Assembly (NCBI GenBank): GCA_944392425.1
Contig: CALXWM010000001.1
Coordinates: forward strand, 87,589-143,651
Direction: 5' to 3'
Source of the DNA: an uncultured Clostridia bacterium
GTDB lineage: Bacteria; Bacillota; Clostridia; TANB77; CAG-508
DNA: 56,063 nt
In this document: positions 46,999 to 55,006 of the stretch, in pieces
Layout of the letters: each line of letters opens with the position of its first letter
Numbering within the stretch: position 1 is the stretch's first letter
Translations under genes and position numbers: made by a program
Notes under the pieces: model-generated
What the model was told of the DNA's origin: nothing
What the model saw: the letters and a program-made list of their open reading frames with translations, nothing else
The model's database searches: none

Positions 46999-47547
46999 TT
47001 AAAATTCAACTTTTACAGCTTTTTTAGCCTCGTCATTATCTACATTAAATAATGTAGAAGCTTTGAAACCAAACATACCAGCTACTAAGTTAGATGGAAA
47101 TGTTTCTAATTTAGTGTTATACATTGTAACTGTATCATTATAAAATTGACGAGAATAAGAAATTTTGTTTTCTGTATCTGATAGTTCTGTTTGCAAATTA
47201 TTAAAAGATTGATCTGCTTTTAAGTTAGGGTAATTTTCAGCTACAGCCATAATAGTTTTTAGAGTATCTGTAAGTTGACCTTCTAACTCAGCTTTTTGCT
47301 CAACTGTTTTAGCATCTGCCCATGCAGAACGTAAGTCTGTTACTTTTGTAAGAGTTTCTTGTTCATGAGTCATATATCCTTTTACAGTTTCTACTAAGTT
47401 AGGTATTAAATCAAACCTTCTTTGTAATTGAACATCAATTTGACTCCAAGCATTTTGAACTCGTTGCCTTAATGTTACTAATTGGTTGTATATAACAACT
47501 AATACAATTGCAATAACGACAACGATGGCTAATATTATCCAACCCAT
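46999..47547 (-). CDS. lemA: LemA family membrane protein
   Basis: A 182-residue protein with one N-terminal membrane helix (residues 3-20) and a long helical bundle carrying LemA signatures: YNQLVTLRQRVQNAWSQIDV, 'LQRRFDLIPNLVETVKGY', 'AVAENYPNLKADQSF', 'LSDTENKISYSRQFYNDTV' and 'FPSNLVAGMFGF'. The biochemical role is not settled; family members often sit near Htpx/TPM proteases, absent here. RBS AAAGGAGG precedes the ATG at 47547. Confidence 0.93.
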   Translation of the reverse strand: MGWIILAIVVVIAIVLVVIYNQLVTLRQRVQNAWSQIDVQLQRRFDLIPNLVETVKGYMTHEQETLTKVTDLRSAWADAKTVEQKAELEGQLTDTLKTIMAVAENYPNLKADQSFNNLQTELSDTENKISYSRQFYNDTVTMYNTKLETFPSNLVAGMFGFKASTLFNVDNDEAKKAVKVEF

Positions 47548-47691
47548 AATATCCTCCTTTAAAATAAATTAATATTGTACATAAACTGTATTTTATGCAC
47601 TATATTCAATAATATAATAATAATATACCACAGTATGCAAGATTTTACAATGGAAACGTTCATTTTTGTGAAAAAATTTTAATTTAATTTA

Positions 47692-47720
47692 GTGTCAAAA
47701 GGGACACTCCTGCTTGACAC
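47692..47720. repeat. left repeat flanking the Rpn gene
   Basis: GTGTCAA (47692-47698) and TTGACAC (47714-47720) enclose AAGGGACACTCCTGC. A direct, partly longer copy stands at 48938-48985 on the far side of the gene. Confidence 0.7.
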
Positions 47721-47813
47721 AACAACAAATCAAAAACATAGTTATTTAATTCGATTTGACATATTTTGTAGAAAAATGTTTAACGATTTATGTGCTAAAA
47801 TATTAAAATCATA

Positions 47814-48015
47814 TTGACACAAAATGGCAAATATTGTAAAATACAAAAAGATTAGACTTTAGTCAAATTTCTAAAAATGGGGGCAACTAAAGAAAGGAGG
47901 TAAATTAATCACTAAAGACAAATGATTAATTTACTAATCTAATTTTTAAAAAATTGTGCCAATGTAGGGTTTGAAATAAAAAAGTATTGAAAAAACATCA
48001 ACAATTTGGTACAAT
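47814..48015 (+). promoter_or_regulatory. two promoters and a hairpin leader before the Rpn gene
   Basis: First promoter TTGACA (47814-47819), 17 bp, TAAAAT (47837-47842). Then a free-standing AAAGGAGG near 47894, followed by no ORF but by an 11-bp stem (TAAATTAATCA with TGATTAATTTA, about 47902-47935) and a T-rich tract, which looks like a leader terminator. A second promoter TTGAAA (47987-47992), 17 bp, TACAAT (48010-48015) lies only 15 bases before the ATG, so its transcript would be nearly leaderless. Confidence 0.55.
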
Positions 48016-48030
48016 GGAAAGGAAGAACAA

Positions 48031-48894
48031 ATGCTAGATAAAAAAGATGCCCCGTTATTAGATGACTACGTGTTTAAACGTACATTTACAAGGGATGATC
48101 CAAATGGAATATTAAGAGACTTTTTAGAGTCAGTATTAAAAATCAAATTAAGGAATGTACAAGTATTAAATGCAGAAATACCAAAAGACATATTAGATGA
48201 AAGAGGTAGTGTCTTAGACATTAGAGCGGAGCTAGACAATACAAAAATAGTGGACATAGAAATGCAAGTGAAAGACCAAGGAAATATTTCCAAGCGTAGC
48301 ACAGTGTATATGAGTAAAAACATTGCTACTCAAATAAAAACAAGTGAAGACTATCAAGGTTTAAAACCATCAATAGTAATAAACATCTTAAATTTTAATA
48401 GATATAAAAGGAATAGCTATCATTCAATAGCTCACATGAAGTTTGAGAAGACGCGTAAAGAAGAATATGTGGATTTAGGATATAAAGAGGAAGAGCAACT
48501 AGCAACAGATGTGTTAGAAATGCATTTTATAGAATTGCCAAAGTTTATAAAAAAGAATCCTGAAATAAAGACAAAGCTAGATGAATGGCTGTGGCTTATA
48601 GCAGGAAGGGAGGATAAAGTAGAAATGTCAAAGTTAGATAATCCAGAAGTAAAGAAAGCGATGAAGTTGGTAGATGAAATAATGGCAGATCCAAAAGAAA
48701 GAGAAATAATTGAAGCAAGAGCAATGGCAAAATTTAACTATGACACAGGAGTAGCGTATGCAAAAGAACAGGGAAAGAAAGAAAGTAAAAAAGAAGTAGC
48801 AAAAAGAATGAAAGAACTAAAAATAGCCGATGAACAAATTTGTCAAATATTGAATATAACAACAGATGAACTAAAGGAATTAATAGAAAAATAG
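48031..48894 (+). CDS. Rpn-like PD-(D/E)XK nuclease family protein
   Basis: A 287-residue member of the PDDEXK_2/Rpn (recombination-promoting nuclease, formerly 'transposase_31-like') group. The start 'LLDDYVFKRTFT' and the nuclease core 'SVLDIRAELDNTKIVDIEMQ' (about residue 57) give Asp and a Glu-x-Gln in place of Glu-x-Lys, the usual Rpn variant. The C-terminus is helical and charged (KEQGKKESKKEVAKRMKELK), ending in a short helix-turn-helix-like piece. RpnA promotes RecA-independent recombination in E. coli. These genes are mobile and multicopy in gut Firmicutes; flanking repeats here fit that. Confidence 0.85.
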   Translation: MLDKKDAPLLDDYVFKRTFTRDDPNGILRDFLESVLKIKLRNVQVLNAEIPKDILDERGSVLDIRAELDNTKIVDIEMQVKDQGNISKRSTVYMSKNIATQIKTSEDYQGLKPSIVINILNFNRYKRNSYHSIAHMKFEKTRKEEYVDLGYKEEEQLATDVLEMHFIELPKFIKKNPEIKTKLDEWLWLIAGREDKVEMSKLDNPEVKKAMKLVDEIMADPKEREIIEARAMAKFNYDTGVAYAKEQGKKESKKEVAKRMKELKIADEQICQILNITTDELKELIEK

Positions 48895-49147
48895 ATAAGA
48901 TGGGGGAAATGTAGAGAAATAATTCTCTGCATTTTTATGTCAAAAGGGATGCCCACTATCTAAAAAGTTACTCTCCTGTTTGACGCAAACTTCACATCAT
49001 CTCAAAAGACACCTTTGTTTTTTTAGATCAAATAATATTGGACGAAACACTGTAAATAGCATAAATTATAATATAAGTAAACATTACTTTATGTAACCAA
49101 GTAGCAAAACCTTACAACCAAGCAAAGTTTACGGAAGCACGTTAAAT
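48895..49147. other. gap after the Rpn gene: terminator, right repeat, no gene
   Basis: A hairpin TGTAGAGAA/TTCTCTGCA with T run (about 48909-48936) ends the Rpn gene. At 48938-48985 stands the second flanking repeat: TGTCAAAAGGGA, a 17-base AT-rich insertion, then CTCTCCTGTTTGACGC. The rest to 49147 holds no ORF that I can support. Confidence 0.65.
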
Positions 49148-49176
49148 TTGACATTTTAGATAAAAAATGTTATAAT
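49148..49176 (+). promoter_or_regulatory. consensus promoter of the G5-domain gene
   Basis: TTGACA (49148-49153), 17 bp, TATAAT (49171-49176): a perfect sigma-A consensus about 30 bases before the start. Confidence 0.85.
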
Positions 49177-49204
49177 TATAACTGTGTTACTTAAAGGAGG
49201 TTTT

Positions 49205-50149
49205 ATGAGGAAACGAATAAGTAAACAAAACAAGCAGGAGAGAGCAACTATATCACTCAAAAAAATATTTGTAATGGCTTTAATATTTTTAATATTAGCT
49301 GGCACAATGAGTGTTATGGCTACAAATCAAAAGCTTACATCTGTTAAAATATTACTTTCAAGTGGATATGAAATGGATGTTATGACAACATCTACTAAAG
49401 TATCAGATATTTTAGCAGAAAATCATATTGTTGTTTTAGATGGCGAAAGTGTTACACCAGACATTGATGAAGAACTTTCTGACAATAAAACAATTACAAT
49501 AACAAAAGGCGCTACAGAAGCTGATACTGATGACAACTACATGTCAGCAGAAGAAATATTAGCTAGTTATACACAAATTGTTGAAAAGGTAGTTACTGAA
49601 GAAGTAGAAATACCTTTTGAAACAGTTACTAAAGACGTATCAAATGGAAGCTCAACTACACAAAATAGAGTAATACAAAAGGGTGAAAATGGTTTAAAGA
49701 GAGTAACATATAGAATAAGATACCAAAATGGTGCCGAAATTGAAAAAACAGAAATATCATCAGAAATTGTTAAAGAACCGGTAGATAAAATAGTAGAAGT
49801 TAGAACAAAACAAGTTACATCAAGAGGTGGAGTTGTTTCTGGTTCTGTTGCAGAATACCAAGTATATGCAGAAAAAAGATGTTTTGATTATGGGTGGAGT
49901 GATGCAGACTTCCAAGCTTTAGTTAAATTATGGAATAAAGAAAGTAGATGGAATCCATATGCATGCAACTCAAGTTCAGGAGCTTATGGTATACCACAAG
50001 CATTACCTGCATCAAAAATGGCTACTTATGGAACAGACTACCGTACAAACTATAAAACACAGATTGAATGGGGATTAAGCTATATTAAATCAAGATATGG
50101 TACTCCATCAGCTGCATGGAATCATTCATGTAGAAAAGGATGGTATTAA
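49205..50149 (+). CDS. exported G5-domain, lysozyme-like (Rpf/SLT-type) cell wall protein
   Basis: About 314 residues. N-terminal signal/membrane helix (residues about 20-40, ending MSVMATN); a DUF348 ubiquitin-like domain (VKILLSSGYEMDVMTTSTKV, about 45-95); a G5 domain (about 125-205, VEKVVTEEVEIPFETVTKDV and 'KIVEVRTKQV'); and a C-terminal lysozyme-like domain with the catalytic Glu in 'LVKLWNKESRWNPYACN' and 'GAYGIPQALPASKMA'. This plan is that of YabE/resuscitation-promoting-type peptidoglycan hydrolases. Start 49205 is preferred to 49184 because AAAGGAGG lies directly before it. Likely remodels or cleaves wall glycan. Confidence 0.88.
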   Translation: MRKRISKQNKQERATISLKKIFVMALIFLILAGTMSVMATNQKLTSVKILLSSGYEMDVMTTSTKVSDILAENHIVVLDGESVTPDIDEELSDNKTITITKGATEADTDDNYMSAEEILASYTQIVEKVVTEEVEIPFETVTKDVSNGSSTTQNRVIQKGENGLKRVTYRIRYQNGAEIEKTEISSEIVKEPVDKIVEVRTKQVTSRGGVVSGSVAEYQVYAEKRCFDYGWSDADFQALVKLWNKESRWNPYACNSSSGAYGIPQALPASKMATYGTDYRTNYKTQIEWGLSYIKSRYGTPSAAWNHSCRKGWY

Positions 50150-50160
50150 AATGAACTTAA

Positions 50161-50202
50161 AAATCCAATAGTGTAAGCAATAGCTTTGCTATTGGATTTT
50201 TT
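50161..50202 (+). terminator. terminator of the G5-domain gene
   Basis: AAATCCAATAG (50161-50171) pairs with CTATTGGATTT (50189-50199), followed by TTT. Confidence 0.85.
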
Positions 50203-50362
50203 CATTATAAGTTCTACTTAACAGAAAATAACATAGATCTTTTTTATTAAGATTATTATAGGAAAATTCAATATTATGTAGAATAATATATATGGAAACA
50301 ATTAAATAGGTTTATGGGTAGCCTTTTAAAAACCTAAATACATTATTCAAGGAAAAATAAAA

Positions 50363-51130
50363 ATGAAGCTAATTTCATGGAACGTAAATGGACTAAGAGC
50401 AGTAATAAATAAAGGATTTAAAAATTTTTATAATGATATAAAAGCAGACATTATGTGTTTGCAAGAAACAAAAATGCAACAAGACCAAATAAGTATGGAT
50501 ATAAACGATATTTTTAAAGATAGATATGTGTACTGGAATAGTGCAGAAAAGAAAGGCTATTCAGGAACTGTTGTCATCTCAAAAATAAAACCTATAAATG
50601 TTACATATGGAATAGGAAAAGATGAACACGACAAAGAAGGCAGAATTATTACACTAGAATTTGATAGTTTTTATCTAGTAAATTGTTATACTCCAAATTC
50701 AAAAAGAGAGTTAGAAAGATTAGACTACAGAATGATTTGGGAGGATGAAATTAGAGCATATTTAAAAGAACTTGACAAAACTAAACCAGTAGTATATTGT
50801 GGTGATTTAAATGTAGCTCATAATGAAATAGATTTAAAAAATCCATCATCAAATCATCATAATGCAGGATTTACAGATGAAGAACGTTCAAAAATGACAG
50901 CTCTATTAAACGAAGGATTCATTGACACATTTAGATACAAATATCCAGAAAAAACTGGTGCATATTCTTGGTGGTCATATATGTTTCACGCAAGAGAAAA
51001 CAATGCAGGGTGGCGTATAGACTATTTTATAGTATCTGATTCAATAAAGGATAAAATAGAAGATGCAAAGATTTTATCTGATGTGATGGGCAGTGACCAT
51101 TGTCCGGTCGAACTAGATTTGAAAGTGTAA
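50363..51130 (+). CDS. exoA: exodeoxyribonuclease III / AP endonuclease
   Basis: A 255-residue base-excision repair enzyme of the ExoIII/APE1 group, cutting DNA at abasic sites. Motifs: '[13 protein letters not shown]' (Asn), 'LQETKMQ' (catalytic Glu, about residue 36), YSGTVVISK, '[18 protein letters not shown]' (Asp/Asn, about 146), 'WRIDYFIVS' and '[12 protein letters not shown]' (Asp-His at the end). Length is standard for the Gram-positive ExoA. RBS AAGGAAA. Single-gene context between a terminator and the AI-2E transporter gene. Confidence 0.95.
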   Translation: MKLISWNVNGLRAVINKGFKNFYNDIKADIMCLQETKMQQDQISMDINDIFKDRYVYWNSAEKKGYSGTVVISKIKPINVTYGIGKDEHDKEGRIITLEFDSFYLVNCYTPNSKRELERLDYRMIWEDEIRAYLKELDKTKPVVYCGDLNVAHNEIDLKNPSSNHHNAGFTDEERSKMTALLNEGFIDTFRYKYPEKTGAYSWWSYMFHARENNAGWRIDYFIVSDSIKDKIEDAKILSDVMGSDHCPVELDLKV

Positions 51131-51237
51131 TTTAAATATAATAGATAGAATTACTTAATAATAAATTAGTTTGAAAAAAATAAAAAAGTCGTTAGCAAAT
51201 TGAGTAAATAAACTTATAAAAAAGAAAGGGTTTTACT

Positions 51238-52392
51238 ATGAAAAAAGAAAAAGTAATGGGAACTAAAAGATGGTTTTATTGGGTTTCTATAGGAGTTGTT
51301 TTAATAATAATTTATAAATTATTAGACAATTTTACAGGTATAGGCGAATGGATAGGCAATTTTTTTATTGTACTTGCACCATTTATAGAAGGTATACTTA
51401 TAGCATATATTTTATATACACCTTGTAAAAAAGTAGAAAAATTTTTAGAGAAAAGAAAGAATAAATTCATAAAAAAGCACGCTAGGGGAACAAGTATTAC
51501 TATAGTATATATTTTAGTATTTGCCTTAATTGTATGGTTTATGACAGCTATTATACCAACAATTGCAAGTAGTGTATCAGATTTAATAAGTAATGTACAA
51601 AGCTACTATAACGCTGTAGTTTCAGAAAGCCCAGACTTAAGCATAACACCATTTATACAGGATAATATATTAAAACCTGTTGTAGATTGGATACAAAATA
51701 TAGACTTTGAATCATGGTTTACAATGGATAAAATTAGAGAATATTTATCATCTGCTATGGGCTTAATCAGAGGAGTTGTTAATATATTTATAGCTATAAT
51801 CTGCTCAGTATACATTTTGGCACAAAAAACTAGAATTGTTAGATTTTTAAATAAATTTGCAAGAGCTGTGCTTACTGAAAAAGGATATAGAAGATTTGAA
51901 AAATACTTTGATCAAGGAAACAATATTTTCTTTAGATATTTATCAAGCCAAATGTTAGATGGAATAGTTGTTGCACTTATTACTAGTATAGCAATGAGCT
52001 TAATGGGAGTAAAATATTCAATTTTACTTGGAACATTAATAGGATTCTCAAACCTAATACCATACTTTGGAGCAATATTTGGTGTAGCAATTGCAATTAT
52101 TATAACAATACTTACTGGTGGATGGCAGCAAGCGTTAATTATGGGTATTGTTGTAATTGTGTTACAACAACTAGATGCAAACTTAATAAATCCAAGAATA
52201 ACAAGCTCATCATTAAAGGTAAGTCCATTACTTATAATGTTTGCTGTAACTGTTGGTGGAGCATATTTTGGAGTGCTAGGTATGTTCTTAGCAGCACCAG
52301 TGTTTACTTTAATTAAAGTAATAGTAGACGATTTTGTAAATGAAAGAAATAGGGAAAAGGATAGGAAAAATAACGTGGATGTAATTGAATAA
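51238..52392 (+). CDS. AI-2E family transporter (UPF0118)
   Basis: A 384-residue polytopic membrane protein of the AI-2E exporter/YdiK-YtvI superfamily. About eight helices; the signature second half is present: 'SQMLDGIVVALITSIAM', GVKYSILLGTLIGFSNLIPY, FGAIFGVAIAIIITILTGG, 'LDANLINPRI' and 'PLLIMFAVTVGGAYFG'. The charged C-terminus is NERNREKDRKNN. Substrates vary in this family (autoinducer-2, sodium/proton or unknown), so transport of AI-2 should not be assumed. RBS AAAGAAAGG. A hairpin terminator follows. Confidence 0.88.
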   Translation: MKKEKVMGTKRWFYWVSIGVVLIIIYKLLDNFTGIGEWIGNFFIVLAPFIEGILIAYILYTPCKKVEKFLEKRKNKFIKKHARGTSITIVYILVFALIVWFMTAIIPTIASSVSDLISNVQSYYNAVVSESPDLSITPFIQDNILKPVVDWIQNIDFESWFTMDKIREYLSSAMGLIRGVVNIFIAIICSVYILAQKTRIVRFLNKFARAVLTEKGYRRFEKYFDQGNNIFFRYLSSQMLDGIVVALITSIAMSLMGVKYSILLGTLIGFSNLIPYFGAIFGVAIAIIITILTGGWQQALIMGIVVIVLQQLDANLINPRITSSSLKVSPLLIMFAVTVGGAYFGVLGMFLAAPVFTLIKVIVDDFVNERNREKDRKNNVDVIE

Positions 52393-52401
52393 AATTTAAA
52401 A

Positions 52402-52462
52402 GAACTTTAAGAAGTATTTCCATTTTCTAAGAGGTGCTTTCTTAAAGTTCGTCTTTTTTTTA
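52402..52462. terminator. terminator after the AI-2E transporter gene
   Basis: GAACTTTAAGAA (52402-52413) pairs with TTCTTAAAGTTC (52439-52450), followed by TCTTTTTTTT. It probably marks the chromosomal edge next to the mobile element. Confidence 0.8.
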
Positions 52463-52463
52463 A

Positions 52464-52691
52464 TTATTTATTTTTTCTAGGATATGGCTTGATTTCATCA
52501 GTTAAACCAAGAAGATAATCAGCTGATGTATTATAAAACTTAGCTAATAAACATAGCTTATCAATTGGAATTTGTCTTTCGCCTTTTTCATATAATCCAT
52601 ATTGCTGTCTAGTAATACCTAAAGCTACAGCAACTTGCTTTTGCAATAAATCGTTATCTTCTCTAAGATCTTTTAATCTTTTTAAATACAT
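52464..52691 (-). CDS. XRE family transcriptional regulator (repressor-like)
   Basis: A 75-residue single-domain Cro/cI-type helix-turn-helix protein: 'LKDLREDNDLLQKQVAVALG' then ITRQQYGLYEKGERQIPIDK and LAKFYNTSADYLLGLTDE, the standard XRE pattern where Gln-Val-Ala and Thr-Arg-Gln-Gln-Tyr form the recognition part. Small XRE repressors of this kind commonly guard mobile elements. It is divergent from the decayed small gene and tnpV. The operator-like palindromes at 52828-52859 in between are its likely target. Start at 52691 has RBS GGAAAGGAA. Confidence 0.88.
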   Translation of the reverse strand: MYLKRLKDLREDNDLLQKQVAVALGITRQQYGLYEKGERQIPIDKLCLLAKFYNTSADYLLGLTDEIKPYPRKNK

Positions 52692-52827
52692 TATAAATTT
52701 AATTCCTTTCCTAATTAGACTTAAAATAAAATTTTTAATTAAATAGAAGAAATAAATTTTTTCTATTCAATAAAAGTGCAAAATTTATGTTTAAAATAAC
52801 CTTTATAAAAATTTATCACGAATTTAT

Positions 52828-52865
52828 TTGAATGCCTTGACAGGCATTCAAACGAATGCTAAAAT
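52828..52865 (+). promoter_or_regulatory. promoter with overlapping palindromic operator
   Basis: TTGACA (52837-52842), 17 bp, TAAAAT (52860-52865) reads right. The -35 is the loop of TTGAATGCC (52828-52836) and GGCATTCAA (52843-52851). The spacer holds a second palindrome, GCATTC-AAAC-GAATGC (52844-52859). A repressor bound here would block the promoter fully. The divergent XRE gene is the obvious candidate. Confidence 0.7.
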
Positions 52866-52942
52866 ATTTAATGTAAATGACTAAAATATATGAATAACGT
52901 AGAATATAAATTATTAAAAAACAAAAGAAGGAGGAGTTTAAA

Positions 52943-53132
52943 ATACGTAAAAGTGCAGAAAAAGTGAATAACGCAAGAAAAAAAGAAAGTAGAAAAACAC
53001 TTATTATAAAAAAAGTTAAAAAAGAAGTGAAGCGGGATTACTTTAATAGCGTTAGTGGTTACAACCATATTCTCTTATGACGAAAATGTAAAGTCTAGTA
53101 ATAACAAAGGTTTCCTCCTACAAACAATTTAG
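52943..53132 (+). pseudogene. decayed small membrane protein gene behind the operator
   Basis: A good RBS (AAGGAGGAG, 52928-52936) is followed not by ATG but by ATA at 52943. The frame then codes a Lys/Arg-rich stretch (RKSAEKVNNARKKESRKTL). Around 53033-53036 one extra G shifts the frame; removing it gives a membrane-like segment ITLIALVVTTIFSY and a polar tail to a stop at 53132. Lost start codon plus single-base insertion indicate a broken gene of about 62 codons. Family unknown. The alternative, a start at GTG 52964, has no suitable RBS. Confidence 0.45.
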
Positions 53133-53245
53133 TAAAAATCATAAATTTTCAAATATTTAAAAGATGAATTGTAAAAAATAAAAACAATTTCATCTTTTTT
53201 TGATTTTATAATAAAAATTTAAAATTGAGAGGAGATTTAAAAATT

Positions 53246-53638
53246 ATGGAGAACAAAGAATTAAAAGAAAGATTTATTGATGAAAGAACAGGAATAGAAT
53301 ATGTAAGACAAGGAGATTATTATATTCCAAATTTAGTATTACCAAAACAAAAGAAAATACATTTGAATAAATACGGAAGAATGAGATTAAACTATTTAAA
53401 AGAACATAAAAAAGCAGAATATACAATAATGTTTATGGAAAATACAATAATAGACCATTTAGAAGAAATACAGGAAACAGCAACTAAAAGAGTTAATCAA
53501 ATTATTGATGATTTGAAAGCAAAAAGTAATTTAACAGAAGATATGAAAAATACAGATATGCTTTATTGGGTGGGAACTATGAATGCAATTAGGCAACAAG
53601 CAGAGGAGATTATATTAAATGAATTAATATATGTATGA
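53246..53638 (+). CDS. tnpV: TnpV-type transposon protein
   Basis: A 130-residue protein matching the TnpV family first seen on the clostridial mobilizable transposons Tn4451/Tn4453. The pattern is clear: 'YVRQGDYYIPNLVLPKQKK', 'LNKYGRMRLNYLKEHKKAEY', 'HLEEIQETATKRVNQII' and DMLYWVGTMNAIRQQAEEII, ending LNELIYV. Function is not known; it is a reliable marker of such elements. Start 53246 is chosen over TTG at 53225 because GAGAGGAG lies between them at good spacing. Confidence 0.85.
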   Translation: MENKELKERFIDERTGIEYVRQGDYYIPNLVLPKQKKIHLNKYGRMRLNYLKEHKKAEYTIMFMENTIIDHLEEIQETATKRVNQIIDDLKAKSNLTEDMKNTDMLYWVGTMNAIRQQAEEIILNELIYV

Positions 53639-53706
53639 AAATTTATAGATTTAATGGAAAAATTTTGAGTTTTATGATATAGTATGAACTAATAAAAGAG
53701 AAAATG

Positions 53707-53734
53707 TAATTTGGCAACAGCCGTTGCTAAATTA
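53707..53734 (+). promoter_or_regulatory. leader hairpin before the yhcG-like gene
   Basis: TAATTTGGCAAC (53707-53718) pairs with GTTGCTAAATTA (53723-53734, one G-T pair) 14 bases before the ATG and just ahead of the RBS. Could be a weak terminator of tnpV or a translation control hairpin. Confidence 0.4.
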
Positions 53735-53747
53735 GAAAGAAGGTAAA

Positions 53748-54812
53748 ATGAACGAATTAGAGAACATAGATAACATAAATATAGATGATTTATATAATAA
53801 AATAGTTGATAAAATTGAAAAAGCAAAAAGAAATGTAGCATTAAAAGTAAATGAAGAAATGACAATATTATATTGGAATATAGGAAAAGATATAACTGAA
53901 AATGTCTTAAATTATGAAAGAGCTGAATATGGAAAGGCTGTAATAAAAAAGTTAAGTCAAAGGTTAACAGTTGAATATGGACGAGGATATAGTAGTGCAA
54001 ATTTATTTAGAATGCTAAAAGTCTATGAATATTATCCAGATTTTCAAAAATTCTCGACACTGTCGAGAAAATTAAGTTGGTCACATTTTGTTGAACTATT
54101 ACAAGTTAAAGATAGTTTAAAAAGAGATTTCTACACAACAATGTGTGAAAATGAGTTTTGGGGAGTTAGAACATTAAGAGAAAGAATTGGCTCAGCATTA
54201 TTTGAAAGAACAGCAATATCTAAAATGCCAGAACAGACTATTGTAAATGATTTGAAATTGCTAAACGAAGAAAACAAGATGACAACTAATTTATTTTTTA
54301 GAGATCCATATATATTAGACTTTTTGGATTTAAAAGACACTTATAGCGAAAAAGATTTAGAAAATGCAATTATAAGTGAATTAGAAAAGTTTATTTTAGA
54401 AATGGGAAATGATTTTGCTTTTCTAGCTAGGCAAAAAAGAATAACAATAGATGGAGAAGATTATTATATAGATTTATTATTCTATCATAGAAAAATGAAA
54501 AGGTTAGTAGTTATAGAATTAAAGCTAGATAAATTTAGACCAGAATATAAAGGTCAGGTTGAATTATATTTGAAATGGTTAGACAAATATGAAAAAGCAG
54601 AAGGAGAAGAATCACCAATTGCAATCATATTATGTGCGACAAAAAGTGATATGATGGCACAATTACTAGAATTAGATAATAGTGGAATACATGTTGCACA
54701 ATATTTGACAGAATATGTACCAAAAGAAATATTAGAACAAAAATTTATGGATAGTATAGAAAAGGCTAAAGTTCAACTAGAACAAAGAAAAAATATTGAA
54801 GATAAAGAGTAA
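53748..54812 (+). CDS. YhcG family (DUF1016) PD-(D/E)XK nuclease
   Basis: A 354-residue protein with the two-part YhcG plan. The N-terminal DUF1016 helical domain includes 'MTILYWNIGKDI', 'YGKAVIKKLSQRLTVEYG' and 'GYSSANLFRMLKVYEYY', then LSRKLSWSHFVELLQVKD. The C-terminal nuclease domain has 'DGEDYYIDLLFYHRKMKRL' (Asp) and 'VVIELKLDKFRPEYKGQ' (ExK). YhcG proteins are common cargo on mobile elements and beside restriction systems; a role in DNA processing or defence is suspected, not shown. RBS AGAAGG. A 23-bp palindrome lies inside the gene at about codons 104-111 and again behind its stop. Confidence 0.88.
   Translation: MNELENIDNINIDDLYNKIVDKIEKAKRNVALKVNEEMTILYWNIGKDITENVLNYERAEYGKAVIKKLSQRLTVEYGRGYSSANLFRMLKVYEYYPDFQKFSTLSRKLSWSHFVELLQVKDSLKRDFYTTMCENEFWGVRTLRERIGSALFERTAISKMPEQTIVNDLKLLNEENKMTTNLFFRDPYILDFLDLKDTYSEKDLENAIISELEKFILEMGNDFAFLARQKRITIDGEDYYIDLLFYHRKMKRLVVIELKLDKFRPEYKGQVELYLKWLDKYEKAEGEESPIAIILCATKSDMMAQLLELDNSGIHVAQYLTEYVPKEILEQKFMDSIEKAKVQLEQRKNIEDKE
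54049..54073. repeat. palindrome inside the yhcG-like gene
   Basis: TTCTCGACA-C-TGTCGAGAA, a near-perfect palindrome with one central base, coding Ser-Thr-Leu-Ser-Arg. The same palindrome is present after the gene at 54817-54843. Confidence 0.8.
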
Positions 54813-54816
54813 TCTA

Positions 54817-54843
54817 AATTTTCTCGACACTGTCGAGAAAATT
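54817..54843. repeat. 27-bp palindrome after the yhcG-like gene
   Basis: Arms AATTTTCTCGACA (54817-54829) and TGTCGAGAAAATT (54831-54843) around one C; a perfect inverted repeat just behind the stop. Identical in its centre to the copy inside the coding region. Confidence 0.85.
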
Positions 54844-54851
54844 CAAAATAA

Positions 54852-54896
54852 AAAATTGCTTTGAATTTAGAAATAAGTTCAAGGCGATTTTTTTTG
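54852..54896 (+). terminator. terminator after the yhcG-like gene
   Basis: AATTGCTTTGAA (about 54854-54865) pairs with TTCAAGGCGATT (54878-54889, with G-T pairs), followed by a run of T. Confidence 0.65.
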
Positions 54897-55006
54897 GAAA
54901 TTTTTTATCTACAATTTTAAGATATAAACTTATATTGCTTATATATCAAAAGCGAAAATAAAGCCAAAATAAAGCGAACGAATTTGAAAGAGAGGAGGGG
55001 ATGGCA

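Noticed and set aside
49050..49145. A c-di-AMP (ydaO-type) riboswitch before the G5/lysozyme-like gene, as is common for such genes
   Set aside because: I could not find the conserved core, and the perfect promoter lies between this stretch and the gene, so it would not be in the mRNA.
52122..52316. A 64-codon plus-strand frame inside the AI-2E transporter gene
   Set aside because: It lies wholly inside a well-supported gene, has no RBS, and is Cys/Asn-rich without pattern.
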